A DNA stretch of 64,000 nt from Nostoc sp. C052 (GTDB lineage Bacteria > Cyanobacteriota > Cyanobacteriia > Cyanobacteriales > Nostocaceae), in assembly GCF_013393905.1 (NCBI RefSeq), contig NZ_CP040276.1, positions 124,001-188,000 on the forward strand. The letters run 5' to 3'. A program made the position numbers and the translations under genes. The number at the start of each line of letters is the position of its first letter. Within the stretch, counting starts at the first letter, position 1. Below the pieces are notes generated by a model. That model saw only the letters and a list, made by a program, of their open reading frames with translations. It was not told the origin of the DNA and did not search any database. This document shows, piece by piece, positions 19,536 to 28,091 of the stretch.

Positions 19536-20552
19536 ATGAAAAATAAAATATTGGTAACTGGCGGTGCTGGTTACATTGGCTCCCATGTAGTTCGCCAACT
19601 GGGGGAAGTTGGTTATGATGTCGTGGTCTACGATAACTGCTCTACAAGTTCACCAGCATCAGTACTATACGGGAAATTAATTATTGGCGATTTAGTAGAC
19701 AGTGGACATCTTTATCAAGTTTTTGCCCAGCATAAATTCAGCGCAGTCTTACACTTTGCCGCTAGTCTAATTGTTCCAGAATCAGTAGCTCATCCCCTCG
19801 ATTACTACGCCAACAACACCCGCAACACCTTAAATCTGCTGCGCTGCTGTAGCGTTATGGGTGTTAACAAGTTCATTTTTTCCAGCACAGCCGCAGTCTA
19901 TGGAGAAGTAAAAAACAATCCTGTTACTGAGTCGAATCCCACACAGCCCATTAATCCTTACGGACGTTCAAAGTTGATGAGTGAGTGGCTGATCCAAGAC
20001 TATGCAGCAGTATCTTCACTAAACTACGTAATTTTACGTTATTTTAATGTAGCAGGTTCTGAACCAAGTGGACTATTGGGGCAAATGTCACCGAATGTCA
20101 CACACTTGATTCGAGCTGCTTGTGATGCAGCACTCAAGCGCAAGCCAGAAGTACGAATTTTTGGTACTGATTTTCCTACGCCCGACGGAACCGCAATTCG
20201 AGACTATATCCACGTTGAAGATTTGGCGACTGCTCACTTAGATGCTTTGGATTACTTAGAAAAAGGAGGGGAAAGCCAAATTTTCAACTGCGGTTATGGG
20301 CAAGGATACAGTGTGCAACAAGTTATTGAAAGAGTCAAGGCTATTTCTGGTGTAGACTTCCCCGTTATTGCCGCACCACGTCGTCCAGGCGATCCTGCCT
20401 GTGTTACAGCTTGTGCTGATAAAATCCGTAGGGTTTTGGATTGGCAACCGAAGCACAATGATTTAGACGAAATTATCGACACAACTATTACTTGGGAAAA
20501 ACATAAGAGTAACTTGGCAAGACAAAGGCATCTAAATATCGCATATGCATAA
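19536..20552 (+). CDS. galE: UDP-glucose 4-epimerase
   Basis: 338 aa. GGAGYIGSHVV (about residues 8-18) binds NAD, YDNCSTSS follows, STAAVYGE carries the catalytic Ser/Thr region and NPYGRSK the Tyr-x3-Lys. DGTAIRDYIHVEDLA and the C-terminal RRPGDP block are characteristic of GalE. It interconverts UDP-Glc and UDP-Gal, feeding galactose into the polysaccharide. Its stop is directly followed by the end of an IS4-family copy at 20554, so any native downstream gene or terminator has been displaced. Confidence 0.92.
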   Translation: MKNKILVTGGAGYIGSHVVRQLGEVGYDVVVYDNCSTSSPASVLYGKLIIGDLVDSGHLYQVFAQHKFSAVLHFAASLIVPESVAHPLDYYANNTRNTLNLLRCCSVMGVNKFIFSSTAAVYGEVKNNPVTESNPTQPINPYGRSKLMSEWLIQDYAAVSSLNYVILRYFNVAGSEPSGLLGQMSPNVTHLIRAACDAALKRKPEVRIFGTDFPTPDGTAIRDYIHVEDLATAHLDALDYLEKGGESQIFNCGYGQGYSVQQVIERVKAISGVDFPVIAAPRRPGDPACVTACADKIRRVLDWQPKHNDLDEIIDTTITWEKHKSNLARQRHLNIAYA

Positions 20553-20820
20553 TCAATACCTCTGCCAATCTACGAGGGTTCAACACCAGTGGAAACGGGA
20601 TGAATACGTCCTAAAGCAGTAAGCTTGGCAAAAATCTGGGTTAATAAAATAGGCTCAGGGATTTCGGGAAGCATTTTTAACATTTCACGAACATATCGAA
20701 AACCACGATGGTAAGCCTTAAGGTCAATAATGCCGGAACCGGGATTGAGTTGCTGGAAATCAGCGAGAAGATAGTGGGATAAATTGACCATGAAAAATGC
20801 TAAATTACGCCTAATGTGAA

Positions 20821-21783
20821 TTAAACAGGTTGAGACTGGAAAGTGAGAACATCAATACCAAAACGGCGACGGAGCAACAAACGCAGAGTATGAGATGCAA
20901 TCTTGGCTGCAATATGTACACAAAAGCCATCAACAGTTTTGTTGAGTAAGCGTTCGGGATTACGGCCAGTGTTTTGAATTTCGTGAAAAACACCTTCTAC
21001 ACGCTGGCGAACACGACTAATAAAGCGCTTCAAGCCCTGAGAATGTTGAAGATGCTGGTTATCGCGCTTGAGTGTCCAGATTCGATTACCAGTGCGACGA
21101 GCGTAGGCGAAGCCTGCCGTAGGCATCGCGGCCTGCCAATCGGCAGAGATAAATCCTTTGTCTGCGTAAATATCACTAGCGCTAACCATCTCCAGAACAC
21201 CATCAGCAGCAATTCTTTCATCTGTATTAGCAGGCACTATATCATAAGCAATGGGGATTCCATTCCACGTTGACAGCATAACTAGCTTGTAGCCAAAATA
21301 ACGCATTTCTCTAGCGGCACACCAACCAGGAGTAGCATTTGCGGCAAAATCACTATGTCGCTTGTCACGTTTGAGTCCTAATACTGGTAATGGTTTGGTG
21401 TCGAGAAGGAAATATTTTTCACTTTCTCCAACCAATTGCTCTACCCAACTACGGCGTAAGTTTTCTAACATTCCATCCAACTTACGTAAGCGACGATTGA
21501 ATTGACTTTGGTCAAGTAAATTGGGAAACCATTCAAAGTAATTTCCTCGGATAAAACCCAGAAACTGTGTTTCTCCCGGAAAAGGCAAATAATCCATTAC
21601 CAGTGCTAGTGTCATGATTTCACTATCGCTCATTCTTACTTTAACTCCTGGTTTTAGGAGCGTTGTCTTTTTTACTTGCTTTTGATACCAATCATCTACC
21701 ACTACAAAGATTGTCGTTAATAGCGTTCCAAAGTCTATGCTATTCATGGGGGAAGTCTGAGTTGAAAAGCTGGTAACTTTCAT
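20821..21783 (-). CDS. IS982-family transposase
   Basis: 320 aa. FLLDTKPLPVLGLKRDKRHSD provides the first catalytic Asp and IYADKGFISADWQ the second. The C-terminal GLKRFISRVRQRVEGVFHEIQ carries the catalytic Glu of the DDE triad in its family-typical R-x2-VEG-x-F setting. The frame is complete. Oddly, a 29-bp palindromic repeat (21101-21129) lies inside the gene, encoding AMPTAGFAYA after the second catalytic region, and the frame stays open. The enzyme may still work if this surface loop tolerates the insert. Confidence 0.85.
   Translation of the reverse strand: MKVTSFSTQTSPMNSIDFGTLLTTIFVVVDDWYQKQVKKTTLLKPGVKVRMSDSEIMTLALVMDYLPFPGETQFLGFIRGNYFEWFPNLLDQSQFNRRLRKLDGMLENLRRSWVEQLVGESEKYFLLDTKPLPVLGLKRDKRHSDFAANATPGWCAAREMRYFGYKLVMLSTWNGIPIAYDIVPANTDERIAADGVLEMVSASDIYADKGFISADWQAAMPTAGFAYARRTGNRIWTLKRDNQHLQHSQGLKRFISRVRQRVEGVFHEIQNTGRNPERLLNKTVDGFCVHIAAKIASHTLRLLLRRRFGIDVLTFQSQPV
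21101..21129. repeat. 29-bp palindromic repeat inside the IS982 transposase
   Basis: Unit beginning GCGTAGGCGAAGCC and ending GGCATCGC, the same family as 5137-5165 and 23979-24007. It is read through in frame by the transposase. The recurrence at exactly 29 bp in three unrelated genes shows it is a dispersed element rather than coding sequence. Confidence 0.7.
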
Positions 21784-22054
21784 CTTCTTACTTCTCCCGC
21801 CTTTTTTCTAATTCACATTAGGCGTAAATTAGCAGAATTAGCCACAGCAGTTTGGCTCAGATTCATAAAATCTTCCAATCCCCAAAATTGCTTGGCATCA
21901 CGGAAGTTAAACTCAATTTGGAAGCGCAGTCTGTAGTAGTCGATTATCTTTTCGTATGACAAATTTAGGTCGCTAGAAAATAGGATTATATGACTACGAG
22001 CATTAGTTTTAAGATTGATTTTGACCAAACAATACCTTAGCCAAAATAAGAGGA

Positions 22055-22166
22055 TGAAGAGATAGGGCTGCCGTAGTAGAATTATTGTCTTTGTATAAAT
22101 TTCCAAGCTTGGGTGCGATGGCAAACTTTGAAGAGATAGGGCTGCCGTAGTAGAGTTATTGTCTCT
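22055..22166 (+). repeat. Two 38-bp direct repeats at the IS4 left end
   Basis: Near-identical units starting TGAAGAGATAGGGCTGCCGT lie at 22055-22092 and 22129-22166 (offset 74 bp, two mismatches visible). The second is probably the left end of the intact IS4 element. The first looks like the left end of a lost copy, pointing to a rearrangement between IS copies. Confidence 0.65.
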
Positions 22167-23556
22167 GACAACGACAACTCAAACACTACTGTTCAGCCCA
22201 TACCCGATATCTTATCACTGTTACAATGCCTGCTACCGCAGATCAACGCGACAACCATGCGGCAATTTAACCAAATAATCCTGGCTATGTTAGCGATGAG
22301 CGGACGAGTCACAATGTTGGGGATCTCTCGTTGGGCAGGCACTGGTGGTAGTTATCGGACGATGTTGAGATTCTTTCATACAGTAATCCCTTGGGCAACG
22401 TTGTTTTGGCTATTTTTCCGCAAGCATTTATTCCGTGCGAATGAGGTATATTTGCTTGTAGGAGATGAAGTTGTAGTGAGTAAATCAGGTAAAAAGACTT
22501 ATGGGTTGGATAGATTCTTTTCCAGCCTAGCAAGTAAACCAATATTAGGGCTATCTTTCTTTACATTATCATTAGTAAGTGTTGAACAAAGGCACTCGTT
22601 CCCGATTCGGATAGAACAGGTAATCAAGAGCGATGTAGAAAAAAGTAGCCTGTCATCAAGCCTAGAAATAAAACCATTAGAGAAACGTAAGCGTGGAAGA
22701 CCAAAAGGGAGTAAAAACAAGAATAAAACAGAGGTTATTCTCACATCTGAATTGCTAAGAATTAAGAAGATGATTAATGAGCAAGTCTTGTTAATAGCTA
22801 ACTTTATCCCTCTGACATACTTAGTATTAGATAGTCATTTTGGGAACAATAATGCTTTGCAGATGGCAGGTCTTGTTAACTTGCACATAATTTCTAAGTT
22901 GCGCCACGATTCAGCATTATATATACCTTATCAATATTCTGACTCCAATAAGCGCTCTCGTCGTAAATACGGCGATAAAATTGACTACTGTAACATACCT
23001 GATAAGTATTTATGTAAAAGTAGTATGGAGGATGAAGTCCAAACTGATGTTTATCAATGCACTCTCCTTCACAAGGAATTTGCCCAAGCACTGAATATAG
23101 TTATTTTGGTCAAAATCAATCTTAAAACTAATGCTCGTAGTCATATAATCCTATTTTCTAGCGACCTAAATTTGTCATACGAAAAGATAATCGACTACTA
23201 CAGACTGCGCTTCCAAATTGAGTTTAACTTCCGTGATGCCAAGCAATTTTGGGGATTGGAAGATTTTATGAATCTGAGCCAAACTGCTGTGGCTAATTCT
23301 GCTAATTTAGCATTTTTCATAGTCAATTTATCCCACTATCTTCTCGCTGATTTCCAGCAACTCAATCCCGGTTCCGGCATTATTGACCTTAAGGCTTACC
23401 ATCGTGGTTTTCGATATGTTCGTGAAATGTTAAAAATGCTTCCCGAAATCCCTGAGCCTATTTTATTAACCCAGATTTTTGCCAAGCTTACTGCTTTAGG
23501 ACGTATTCATCCCGTTTCCACTGGTGTTGAACCCTCGTAGATTGGCAGAGGTATTG
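22129..23556 (+). mobile_element. Full-length IS4-family element
   Basis: About 1.43 kb with one intact transposase. The right end is fixed at 23556 by identity with the truncated copy's end at 20554. The left end is placed near 22129-22137 because AGGGCTGCCGTAGTAGAG weakly mirrors the right-end CCTCTGCCAATCTACGAG. No clear target duplication is seen, consistent with rearrangement after insertion. Confidence 0.75.
22257..23540 (+). CDS. IS4-family transposase
   Basis: 427 aa. The DDE triad is visible: LLVGDEVVVSKSGKKTYGLD (first Asp), YLVLDSHFGNNNAL (second Asp) and YYRLRFQIEFNFRDAKQFWG. The last contains the Y-(2)-R-(3)-E-(6)-K signature of the IS4 group. A basic linker KRGRPKGSKNKNK (about residue 143) resembles an AT-hook. 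Complete and likely active; the near-identity of the truncated copy at 20554-22029 suggests recent transposition. Confidence 0.88.
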   Translation: MRQFNQIILAMLAMSGRVTMLGISRWAGTGGSYRTMLRFFHTVIPWATLFWLFFRKHLFRANEVYLLVGDEVVVSKSGKKTYGLDRFFSSLASKPILGLSFFTLSLVSVEQRHSFPIRIEQVIKSDVEKSSLSSSLEIKPLEKRKRGRPKGSKNKNKTEVILTSELLRIKKMINEQVLLIANFIPLTYLVLDSHFGNNNALQMAGLVNLHIISKLRHDSALYIPYQYSDSNKRSRRKYGDKIDYCNIPDKYLCKSSMEDEVQTDVYQCTLLHKEFAQALNIVILVKINLKTNARSHIILFSSDLNLSYEKIIDYYRLRFQIEFNFRDAKQFWGLEDFMNLSQTAVANSANLAFFIVNLSHYLLADFQQLNPGSGIIDLKAYHRGFRYVREMLKMLPEIPEPILLTQIFAKLTALGRIHPVSTGVEPS

Positions 23557-23623
23557 CTACCAACAGATACTTTCTAAAAATCAAACTTAACACTTTGCTT
23601 CAGCAATTGTGACATAGTGATCA

Positions 23624-24865
23624 TTACTCCTCCCAATCCACCAACACCCCATCCACAATCGTAATTCCCCACTGCGGAAACTTCACCAGCAGTTTCTTGA
23701 TCACAATCTGCAAAGCCGGATCATCCTGCCAACACTCCTGCAAGAAATCAAACCCCGGATTCTCGCTCGAATTGGCCGCTCGATTCAGTTTTTCCCTTCT
23801 TACAGGTCGCATATTTGACCTCGCTACAATCGCCTCATGCGACCATTTTTCAGGATCAGGGACAAGCGCGGCGGAACCTTCACCTTCATCAACTGCTTTG
23901 ACTTCTCCACCCGAAACTGAATTTTCAGCCAACAACGAAGTGGGATTACCCTGTTCTACCTGCCCCTGAGTTTGATTAGCGATGGCTACGCCCGCCGCAG
24001 GCATCGCCGAACTTGAAGGAAATTCATTTTGTGCAACGGGCGCGGCGGAACAAATACCTTCATGAGGGAATATCGCTTCAACACCAGAGACTTGATTTTC
24101 AGCCAACAACGGAGCAGGTTGACTCGGTGCAGCATCCACAAGCGCTAGCGTCGTGCAGTCATTCGCCATAGGCGAGTCTTCAAGTTCTGACACGCTTTGA
24201 ACAGTCTGAGGCGAAGCGCCCCCCAAGGGCGCGTGAGCCGTCTCCTCCTCACGCGAATTTTCTGTAAGCGTGTCAGAGACACTCCTCACAATCTCTTTTG
24301 AAGAGTTTGTGAGGAGTTTCTGACCAGTTCGTGAGGGTTCCTGGAATGCTTGTTCTGACTGACTTTCTCCTAAGATAGATGCTTTGTACGAAGCACGCAT
24401 TTCTTCAGAGCCAGCATTCATCTCTGAATCCCCAGCATTTAATTCTTGTTTTTCGGAATTTGGTTCTCGTTTTTCAGCATCTGGTTTTGGTGACGCAGAA
24501 TTAGCTTTCTCCCAAAATTCCTTCATCCGGCTACCATGCAAATTCTTCACCATCCAGCTAGCCGTTTCCCGGCCATCCTGAATCGATTTGTCAGGTTTGA
24601 AAATGAATAGCCCACTATCGGAGAGAATTTTCTTTGCAGAGATAAAAGTACTGTAACCCATCCCAGTAGAAAGGGGCATCCACCGAGAACCGTAGGGGTC
24701 AGCCGTCCAGCACTCCTGCCACAATTGCGTAACTGAAGGCTTTTGCTGCGATGTCCATAACATATCCTCAATCGGGATAATCACATGAAGCCTTTTATAC
24801 GGTGACTGTGGTTTGCTGGCGGCAGCAGCCTTTTTGGGCTTGGGTCTTGTGATAGTTACAGTCAT
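23624..24865 (-). CDS. Unknown plasmid-type protein with disordered centre
   Basis: 413 aa, no family recognised. The N-terminal region (about 30-115) is basic and globular: LWQECWTADPYGSRWMPLST and SAKKILSDSGLFIF look like a winged-helix-type fold. The centre (about 115-350) is low complexity, rich in E, S, A and P, with repeats such as LLAEN-x-VSG-x-E appearing twice. A short C-terminal globular part (FDFLQECWQDDPALQIVIKKL) echoes the N-terminal LWQECW-x2-DP. A 29-bp palindromic repeat is read in frame (AMPAAGVAIA). It precedes the 542-aa gene product's end on the same strand, so they may be co-transcribed. A DNA-binding plasmid-maintenance role is only a guess. Confidence 0.6.
   Translation of the reverse strand: MTVTITRPKPKKAAAASKPQSPYKRLHVIIPIEDMLWTSQQKPSVTQLWQECWTADPYGSRWMPLSTGMGYSTFISAKKILSDSGLFIFKPDKSIQDGRETASWMVKNLHGSRMKEFWEKANSASPKPDAEKREPNSEKQELNAGDSEMNAGSEEMRASYKASILGESQSEQAFQEPSRTGQKLLTNSSKEIVRSVSDTLTENSREEETAHAPLGGASPQTVQSVSELEDSPMANDCTTLALVDAAPSQPAPLLAENQVSGVEAIFPHEGICSAAPVAQNEFPSSSAMPAAGVAIANQTQGQVEQGNPTSLLAENSVSGGEVKAVDEGEGSAALVPDPEKWSHEAIVARSNMRPVRREKLNRAANSSENPGFDFLQECWQDDPALQIVIKKLLVKFPQWGITIVDGVLVDWEE
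23979..24007. repeat. 29-bp palindromic repeat inside the 413-aa gene
   Basis: Unit beginning GCGATGGCTACGCCC and ending GGCATCGC; same length and consensus as those at 5137 and 21101. It is translated in frame within the disordered centre of the host protein, where an insert would be tolerated. Confidence 0.7.
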
Positions 24866-24970
24866 TTTTGCAATCTCCTATTATTTTGACGCACGGAAAT
24901 TTCCCCCACTGCGATGCGAGGCTTGGTACTTGTATTTGTTTGTCTAAAAAGTCACCGATACACTGAAAGC

Positions 24971-26599
24971 CTATTGAGGTTGCCAGAATCGCAACTCGTC
25001 TCGTGAATACCTATCAGCTTTTTTCGATTGCTCTTTCCAGTGATCCCAAGCTACTATCAACTCTTCGCCCAAATCCTCTACAACTTCACCCCTTTCCACA
25101 TACAAAGTGCGGTATGGGTCGGCATGGGCAACAATAGAACCAACGCCAATAGTGTTTGGTTCAGTAGATGCGTTCTGGAGAGCAGTAATTAAATCAGTCT
25201 CTTGGATGGAAAGTTCAGCCCAGTAATCCGATTTCATTACCTCGTACTCTTGAGCAACATTCCAAAACTCTTGCCAGCTACACCCCGGTTTAGCTAGCAC
25301 TGCTCGAATATCGCTAACCGCTTGGGGCAACATTTCCAATTGCTCGGCTCGATATGCTATGGCAGTTGGTGTCGGTTCACTTCCCAGAATGATTGCCGCA
25401 GCTTCGAGCGCTTGGGTATTGTTCATTGCGCTGGCTAAGTTTTTGAGCGCCATGCCCATCAACCGTAAACATTCCTGTGCATTCTCTTTAGGCGGTTCTA
25501 TAGCTAGCGATCGCAAATCAATGGTTTTCTCCAGAGCTTGTTTAACTTGCTTGTTTAACGCTTTGGTCGCCTGTTGCGTCATGGTATTTCCCCACTGTTG
25601 AGAAGGGCGTTCCTCTACAGCGTTTTCTAATTCCTGAATGCGAGAAAGGAGTTGTTGGTTTTCAATTTCCAGTTTCCGTAACCCCTCCATCTCATCCAAA
25701 CGCTGCTGCAATTGAATATTTTGCTCCCTCTGCTGCTTGTACAGGTTTTGCAAGGATTGGATTTGCTCACTTACTTGTTCTTCGGCTCTGGCTGTGGCTT
25801 CTGACTGTAGCCCAATTCTCAGTTCCTGCTGTAAGCGCTCTAACTCTTTCTGGTGTTGCTCTTTGAGTGCAGCGATCGCCTCAGAGTATTGTGGTGAATA
25901 ACTTGGCTCTGTGGGGAATGGGACACTAGCGGCATCTAAATCAGCATTGTTGATCAACAACCTCTCACCATCAGCAAAAGTGACAATCTGTTGCCAATGA
26001 TTTGGTGCGTCTGCCTCAATGGTTCCTTCTTCCCCATACCTTGGGTGTGACTGTTGCGAAACTGTGACTTTGGCGGATTTAGGAACCACTGGTTCTTGAA
26101 TTTTGGGAACCATTGGTTCCTGAATAGATTGCTTTTTGCGTGGAAGTTGAGGAACCACTTTTTGGGCAGCAGCAGCAAAGTCTGATTCACCAGGGGACGG
26201 GTTATCTTTCAGAGCGATCGCTACAGCTTGTTTTAGTTTTTCTGGTTCCCTAACCAAGCGTAGTAGTGGACGGGCTTGACGCTCATTTTTGATGTGTCCG
26301 CCCAATTCACCAACTGCATCTATGACCTTTTTAGCTCCTAGCAGTTGGTTGATTCGTCGGTATCCACCCCAGGCGTATAATTCACGCTGGCAGTATTCTT
26401 CAAAGTTTTTATATCCAGCTTGCAGGTAAAGCTGTTGTTCCCTCATCTGTAGAATTTCATCTACCGCTTGCCACTCGAACCTATCAATGGCGGTGAAGGT
26501 TTCCTGGATGCTGGTGTTGAGGTTGCTGTAATCGAGTGCTGATGTTGTCTCGGAACGGTTTAGTGTCAGCATGGTTTTACCTATATGTGCTGCATACAC
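24971..26599 (-). CDS. Unknown plasmid-type protein, ParB-HTH-like N terminus and coiled coil
   Basis: 542 aa. An alternative ATG nine codons in (MLTLNRSETT) is as likely as the first. Residues about 30-150 (GYKNFEEYCQRELYAWGGYR, INQLLGAKKVIDAVGEL, RQARPLLRLV) form a helical DNA-binding-like region that resembles the helical part of ParB-type proteins. The octapeptide IQEP-x-VPK is repeated twice (about 163-178). A short beta motif HWQQIVTFADGERLLINN follows, then a coiled coil (about 235-335) and a helical C-terminal domain. A fragment of a second copy of the beta motif occurs at 44755-44811. Role unknown; replication or partition is plausible from context. Confidence 0.6.
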   Translation of the reverse strand: MYAAHIGKTMLTLNRSETTSALDYSNLNTSIQETFTAIDRFEWQAVDEILQMREQQLYLQAGYKNFEEYCQRELYAWGGYRRINQLLGAKKVIDAVGELGGHIKNERQARPLLRLVREPEKLKQAVAIALKDNPSPGESDFAAAAQKVVPQLPRKKQSIQEPMVPKIQEPVVPKSAKVTVSQQSHPRYGEEGTIEADAPNHWQQIVTFADGERLLINNADLDAASVPFPTEPSYSPQYSEAIAALKEQHQKELERLQQELRIGLQSEATARAEEQVSEQIQSLQNLYKQQREQNIQLQQRLDEMEGLRKLEIENQQLLSRIQELENAVEERPSQQWGNTMTQQATKALNKQVKQALEKTIDLRSLAIEPPKENAQECLRLMGMALKNLASAMNNTQALEAAAIILGSEPTPTAIAYRAEQLEMLPQAVSDIRAVLAKPGCSWQEFWNVAQEYEVMKSDYWAELSIQETDLITALQNASTEPNTIGVGSIVAHADPYRTLYVERGEVVEDLGEELIVAWDHWKEQSKKADRYSRDELRFWQPQ

Positions 26600-26955
26600 C
26601 CGTAAAAAACTGCTTATATGGGCGAACGAAATTAGCCACTGTGGATGGTACAGGGCGATTTGATATTGTTTTATTGATCATGAACTGTGCAATTTGTGAG
26701 ACTGACCAAAGAGCAATGTTTTTGAGGCACTAACTCAAGGGGTTTAGTTTTCTCCAAATTTTGAAAGGCACAAAGCATATTTTGAGGTGTAGAGGAACTA
26801 GCTATACCCCCTGTTTACTGCCTGTAGCCAACTGTTCTCACAGGTGGTACAGATGCGCCACTTCCATGTGGGATGTGACACTTTTACAGAATATGTTTGT
26901 TATCCCAAATGGTAGCACAGTATCATCACAAAAGATGCAACACCTTTAAAGCAGT
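26600..26955. other. Intergenic region with one operator-like half-site
   Basis: No gene supported. It contains GTTATCCCAA at 26899-26908, identical to the half-site in the operator at 27333. It lies upstream of the 542-aa gene on the minus strand, so the ribbon-helix-helix protein encoded next door may also bind here. Confidence 0.4.
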
Positions 26956-26983
26956 AAACCCGCCTATTGATTGGCGGGTTTTT
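26956..26983 (-). terminator. Terminator hairpin after the ribbon-helix-helix gene
   Basis: AAACCCGCC and GGCGGGTTT form a perfect 9-bp stem with an 8-base loop. T-tracts exist on both sides, so it may stop transcription in both directions. It lies just downstream of the minus-strand regulator; the shifted frame of that gene would end inside the loop. Confidence 0.7.
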
Positions 26984-27040
26984 CCTTGAGCATTTCTTTT
27001 AGTTTTTCTAGTAATTGCCTGAGAGATTCGTTCTCTTCTC

Positions 27041-27253
27041 TCAGGCGGCAGTTTCCCCCAATACTAACTCTTCTAATTTTGCGACTCTGTGCTTTAGCTC
27101 CACGATATCGCCAGACTCAGCTTTGTTACCCAGGTATTGCTCAATTAAATCAAGCAGGACATCGGTAGCATTCTTACCTTCTTCCTTGACCTTTTGGTAA
27201 AAAGCATCCTTCTTTTCTGGTGAAATCCTGATATTTAGCCTTGATTCAGTCAT
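27041..27253 (-). CDS. Ribbon-helix-helix-like DNA-binding protein, possibly frameshifted
   Basis: 70 aa. MTESRLNIRISPEKKDAFYQ is a basic N-terminal strand plus helix as in CopG/Arc-type proteins, and ATDVLLDLIEQYLG gives the second helix. A short coiled coil (KHRVAKLEELVLGE) follows. After the stop the +1 frame continues the heptad pattern: RLREENESLRQLLEKLKEML to a stop in the terminator loop. A run of five G (27056-27060 region) marks the shift. The protein may therefore originally have had a longer leucine-zipper tail. It is divergent from the 200-aa gene and probably represses both through the operator at 27333-27363. Confidence 0.7.
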   Translation of the reverse strand: MTESRLNIRISPEKKDAFYQKVKEEGKNATDVLLDLIEQYLGNKAESGDIVELKHRVAKLEELVLGETAA

Positions 27254-27332
27254 AGTACTTTCCTCTTTTCTTGATCAACGCTATCAGCGAAACCCTTGTA
27301 TTAACAAGTGTACTCCCAGGTATTTATATTCT

Positions 27333-27375
27333 GTTATCCCAATATGTTGACAAGTGGGATAACAAACACTATACT
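27333..27375 (+). promoter_or_regulatory. Consensus sigma-70 promoter overlapped by a palindromic operator
   Basis: TTGACA (27347-27352) and TATACT (27370-27375) are 17 bp apart, a near-perfect vegetative promoter directed at the 200-aa gene. The arms GTTATCCCA (27333-27341) and TGGGATAAC (27355-27363) form an exact 9-bp inverted repeat with 13 bp between, covering the -35 box and the spacer. A protein bound there would block RNA polymerase. The divergent ribbon-helix-helix gene starts 80 bp away and is the natural candidate. Confidence 0.8.
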
Positions 27376-27476
27376 ATATTTATAAGCCTAAACAAAAGAC
27401 GACCGCCGCAGTCTGGACAACGAAGCGATCGCCCTTTGTGAAAACCTAACCCAAAGCATGAGTCAGGAATATAATT

Positions 27477-28079
27477 ATGACGCATTCAACCTATACAGAG
27501 CAAGCACCTCCAAGCTTCAATCTCAACACACTAATCACATTTGCTGATGCCCCTTGCAGAGACGAGCAAGCCCTAGCCCAAGCAGAACTGTACACCCACC
27601 TCGAATCCCAAGCCGAAGCTGTAGCGCCAACCAAAGACCCCCTAACATCTCTTGACCGTCGCATTATTGGCGAGATTATCGAAGTTCAACCCGAATCCGT
27701 CCGCACTATCTGGATCGAAGGCGGAATCACAGTATGGGTGCAGTTAGTCGGTGGCGGACGGCTACCATTTGATAGAGACTGGTTTGCTACAAGAGTTGCA
27801 GAGGTCAAAGCGACTCTATCAGAGACACCACTAGAACGCAACGAACGCCTGAGCGATGAACTAGAAAAAGCCTGTGCTGTTTTTTGTCTGTACTACGGTG
27901 AGATTAACTGGGTATCATTCAGCACTAAACTCTACCAAGACGGGCGCTTTGTTGGCTTCGTCGGGTGCAATCAACAAGGTTGGTACGCCAGACCAAGACA
28001 GTACGGACTCAATCGTGTGGCTCCGAGTGCCGAACAAGTGATTGGGCTGCTGGGAGTTCGAGCAGCAGTAGCGGCGTAA
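27477..28079 (+). CDS. Conserved-looking orphan protein, 200 aa
   Basis: No family recognised. Soluble, no signal peptide or membrane segment. A central beta-rich stretch (RRIIGEIIEVQPESVRTIWI, then GGITVWVQLVGGGRLPFDRDWF) suggests a small barrel. The C terminus (FVGFVGCNQQGWYARP) is Gly/aromatic-rich. It is the first gene behind the strong operator-controlled promoter at 27347. A 5' leader of about 100 nt carries a GC-rich motif (27394-27432) similar to those before other genes here. Confidence 0.6.
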   Translation: MTHSTYTEQAPPSFNLNTLITFADAPCRDEQALAQAELYTHLESQAEAVAPTKDPLTSLDRRIIGEIIEVQPESVRTIWIEGGITVWVQLVGGGRLPFDRDWFATRVAEVKATLSETPLERNERLSDELEKACAVFCLYYGEINWVSFSTKLYQDGRFVGFVGCNQQGWYARPRQYGLNRVAPSAEQVIGLLGVRAAVAA

Positions 28080-28091
28080 GTTGCTGAAGGA

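Larger units (their letters stand above)
20807..21825 (-). mobile_element. IS982-family element with 5-bp target duplication
   Basis: 1,019 bp bounded by inverted repeats ACGCCTAATGTGAATTA (left from 20807; right as complement from 21825). AAATT occurs directly on both sides (20802-20806 and 21826-21830). Excising the element plus one AAATT restores the IS4 transposase sequence of the intact copy, so the boundaries are exact. It carries one apparently intact transposase. Confidence 0.92.
20554..22029 (-). mobile_element. 5'-truncated IS4-family copy, split by an IS982-family element
   Basis: The minus strand carries the last ~150 codons of the same transposase that is complete at 22257-23540. 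The part from KINLKTNARSHIILFSS to NSANL is at 21831-22028, and from FMVNLSHYLLADF to the stop at 20570-20801. The two parts differ from the intact copy by very few bases. The outer end CAATACCTCTGCC matches the intact copy's end at 23556. Homology stops abruptly at about 22028. It forms an inverted repeat of about 460 bp with the intact copy. Confidence 0.85.

Noticed and set aside
26761..26949. 62-aa open frame upstream of the terminator
   Set aside because: No Shine-Dalgarno or family features; overlaps a putative operator half-site.
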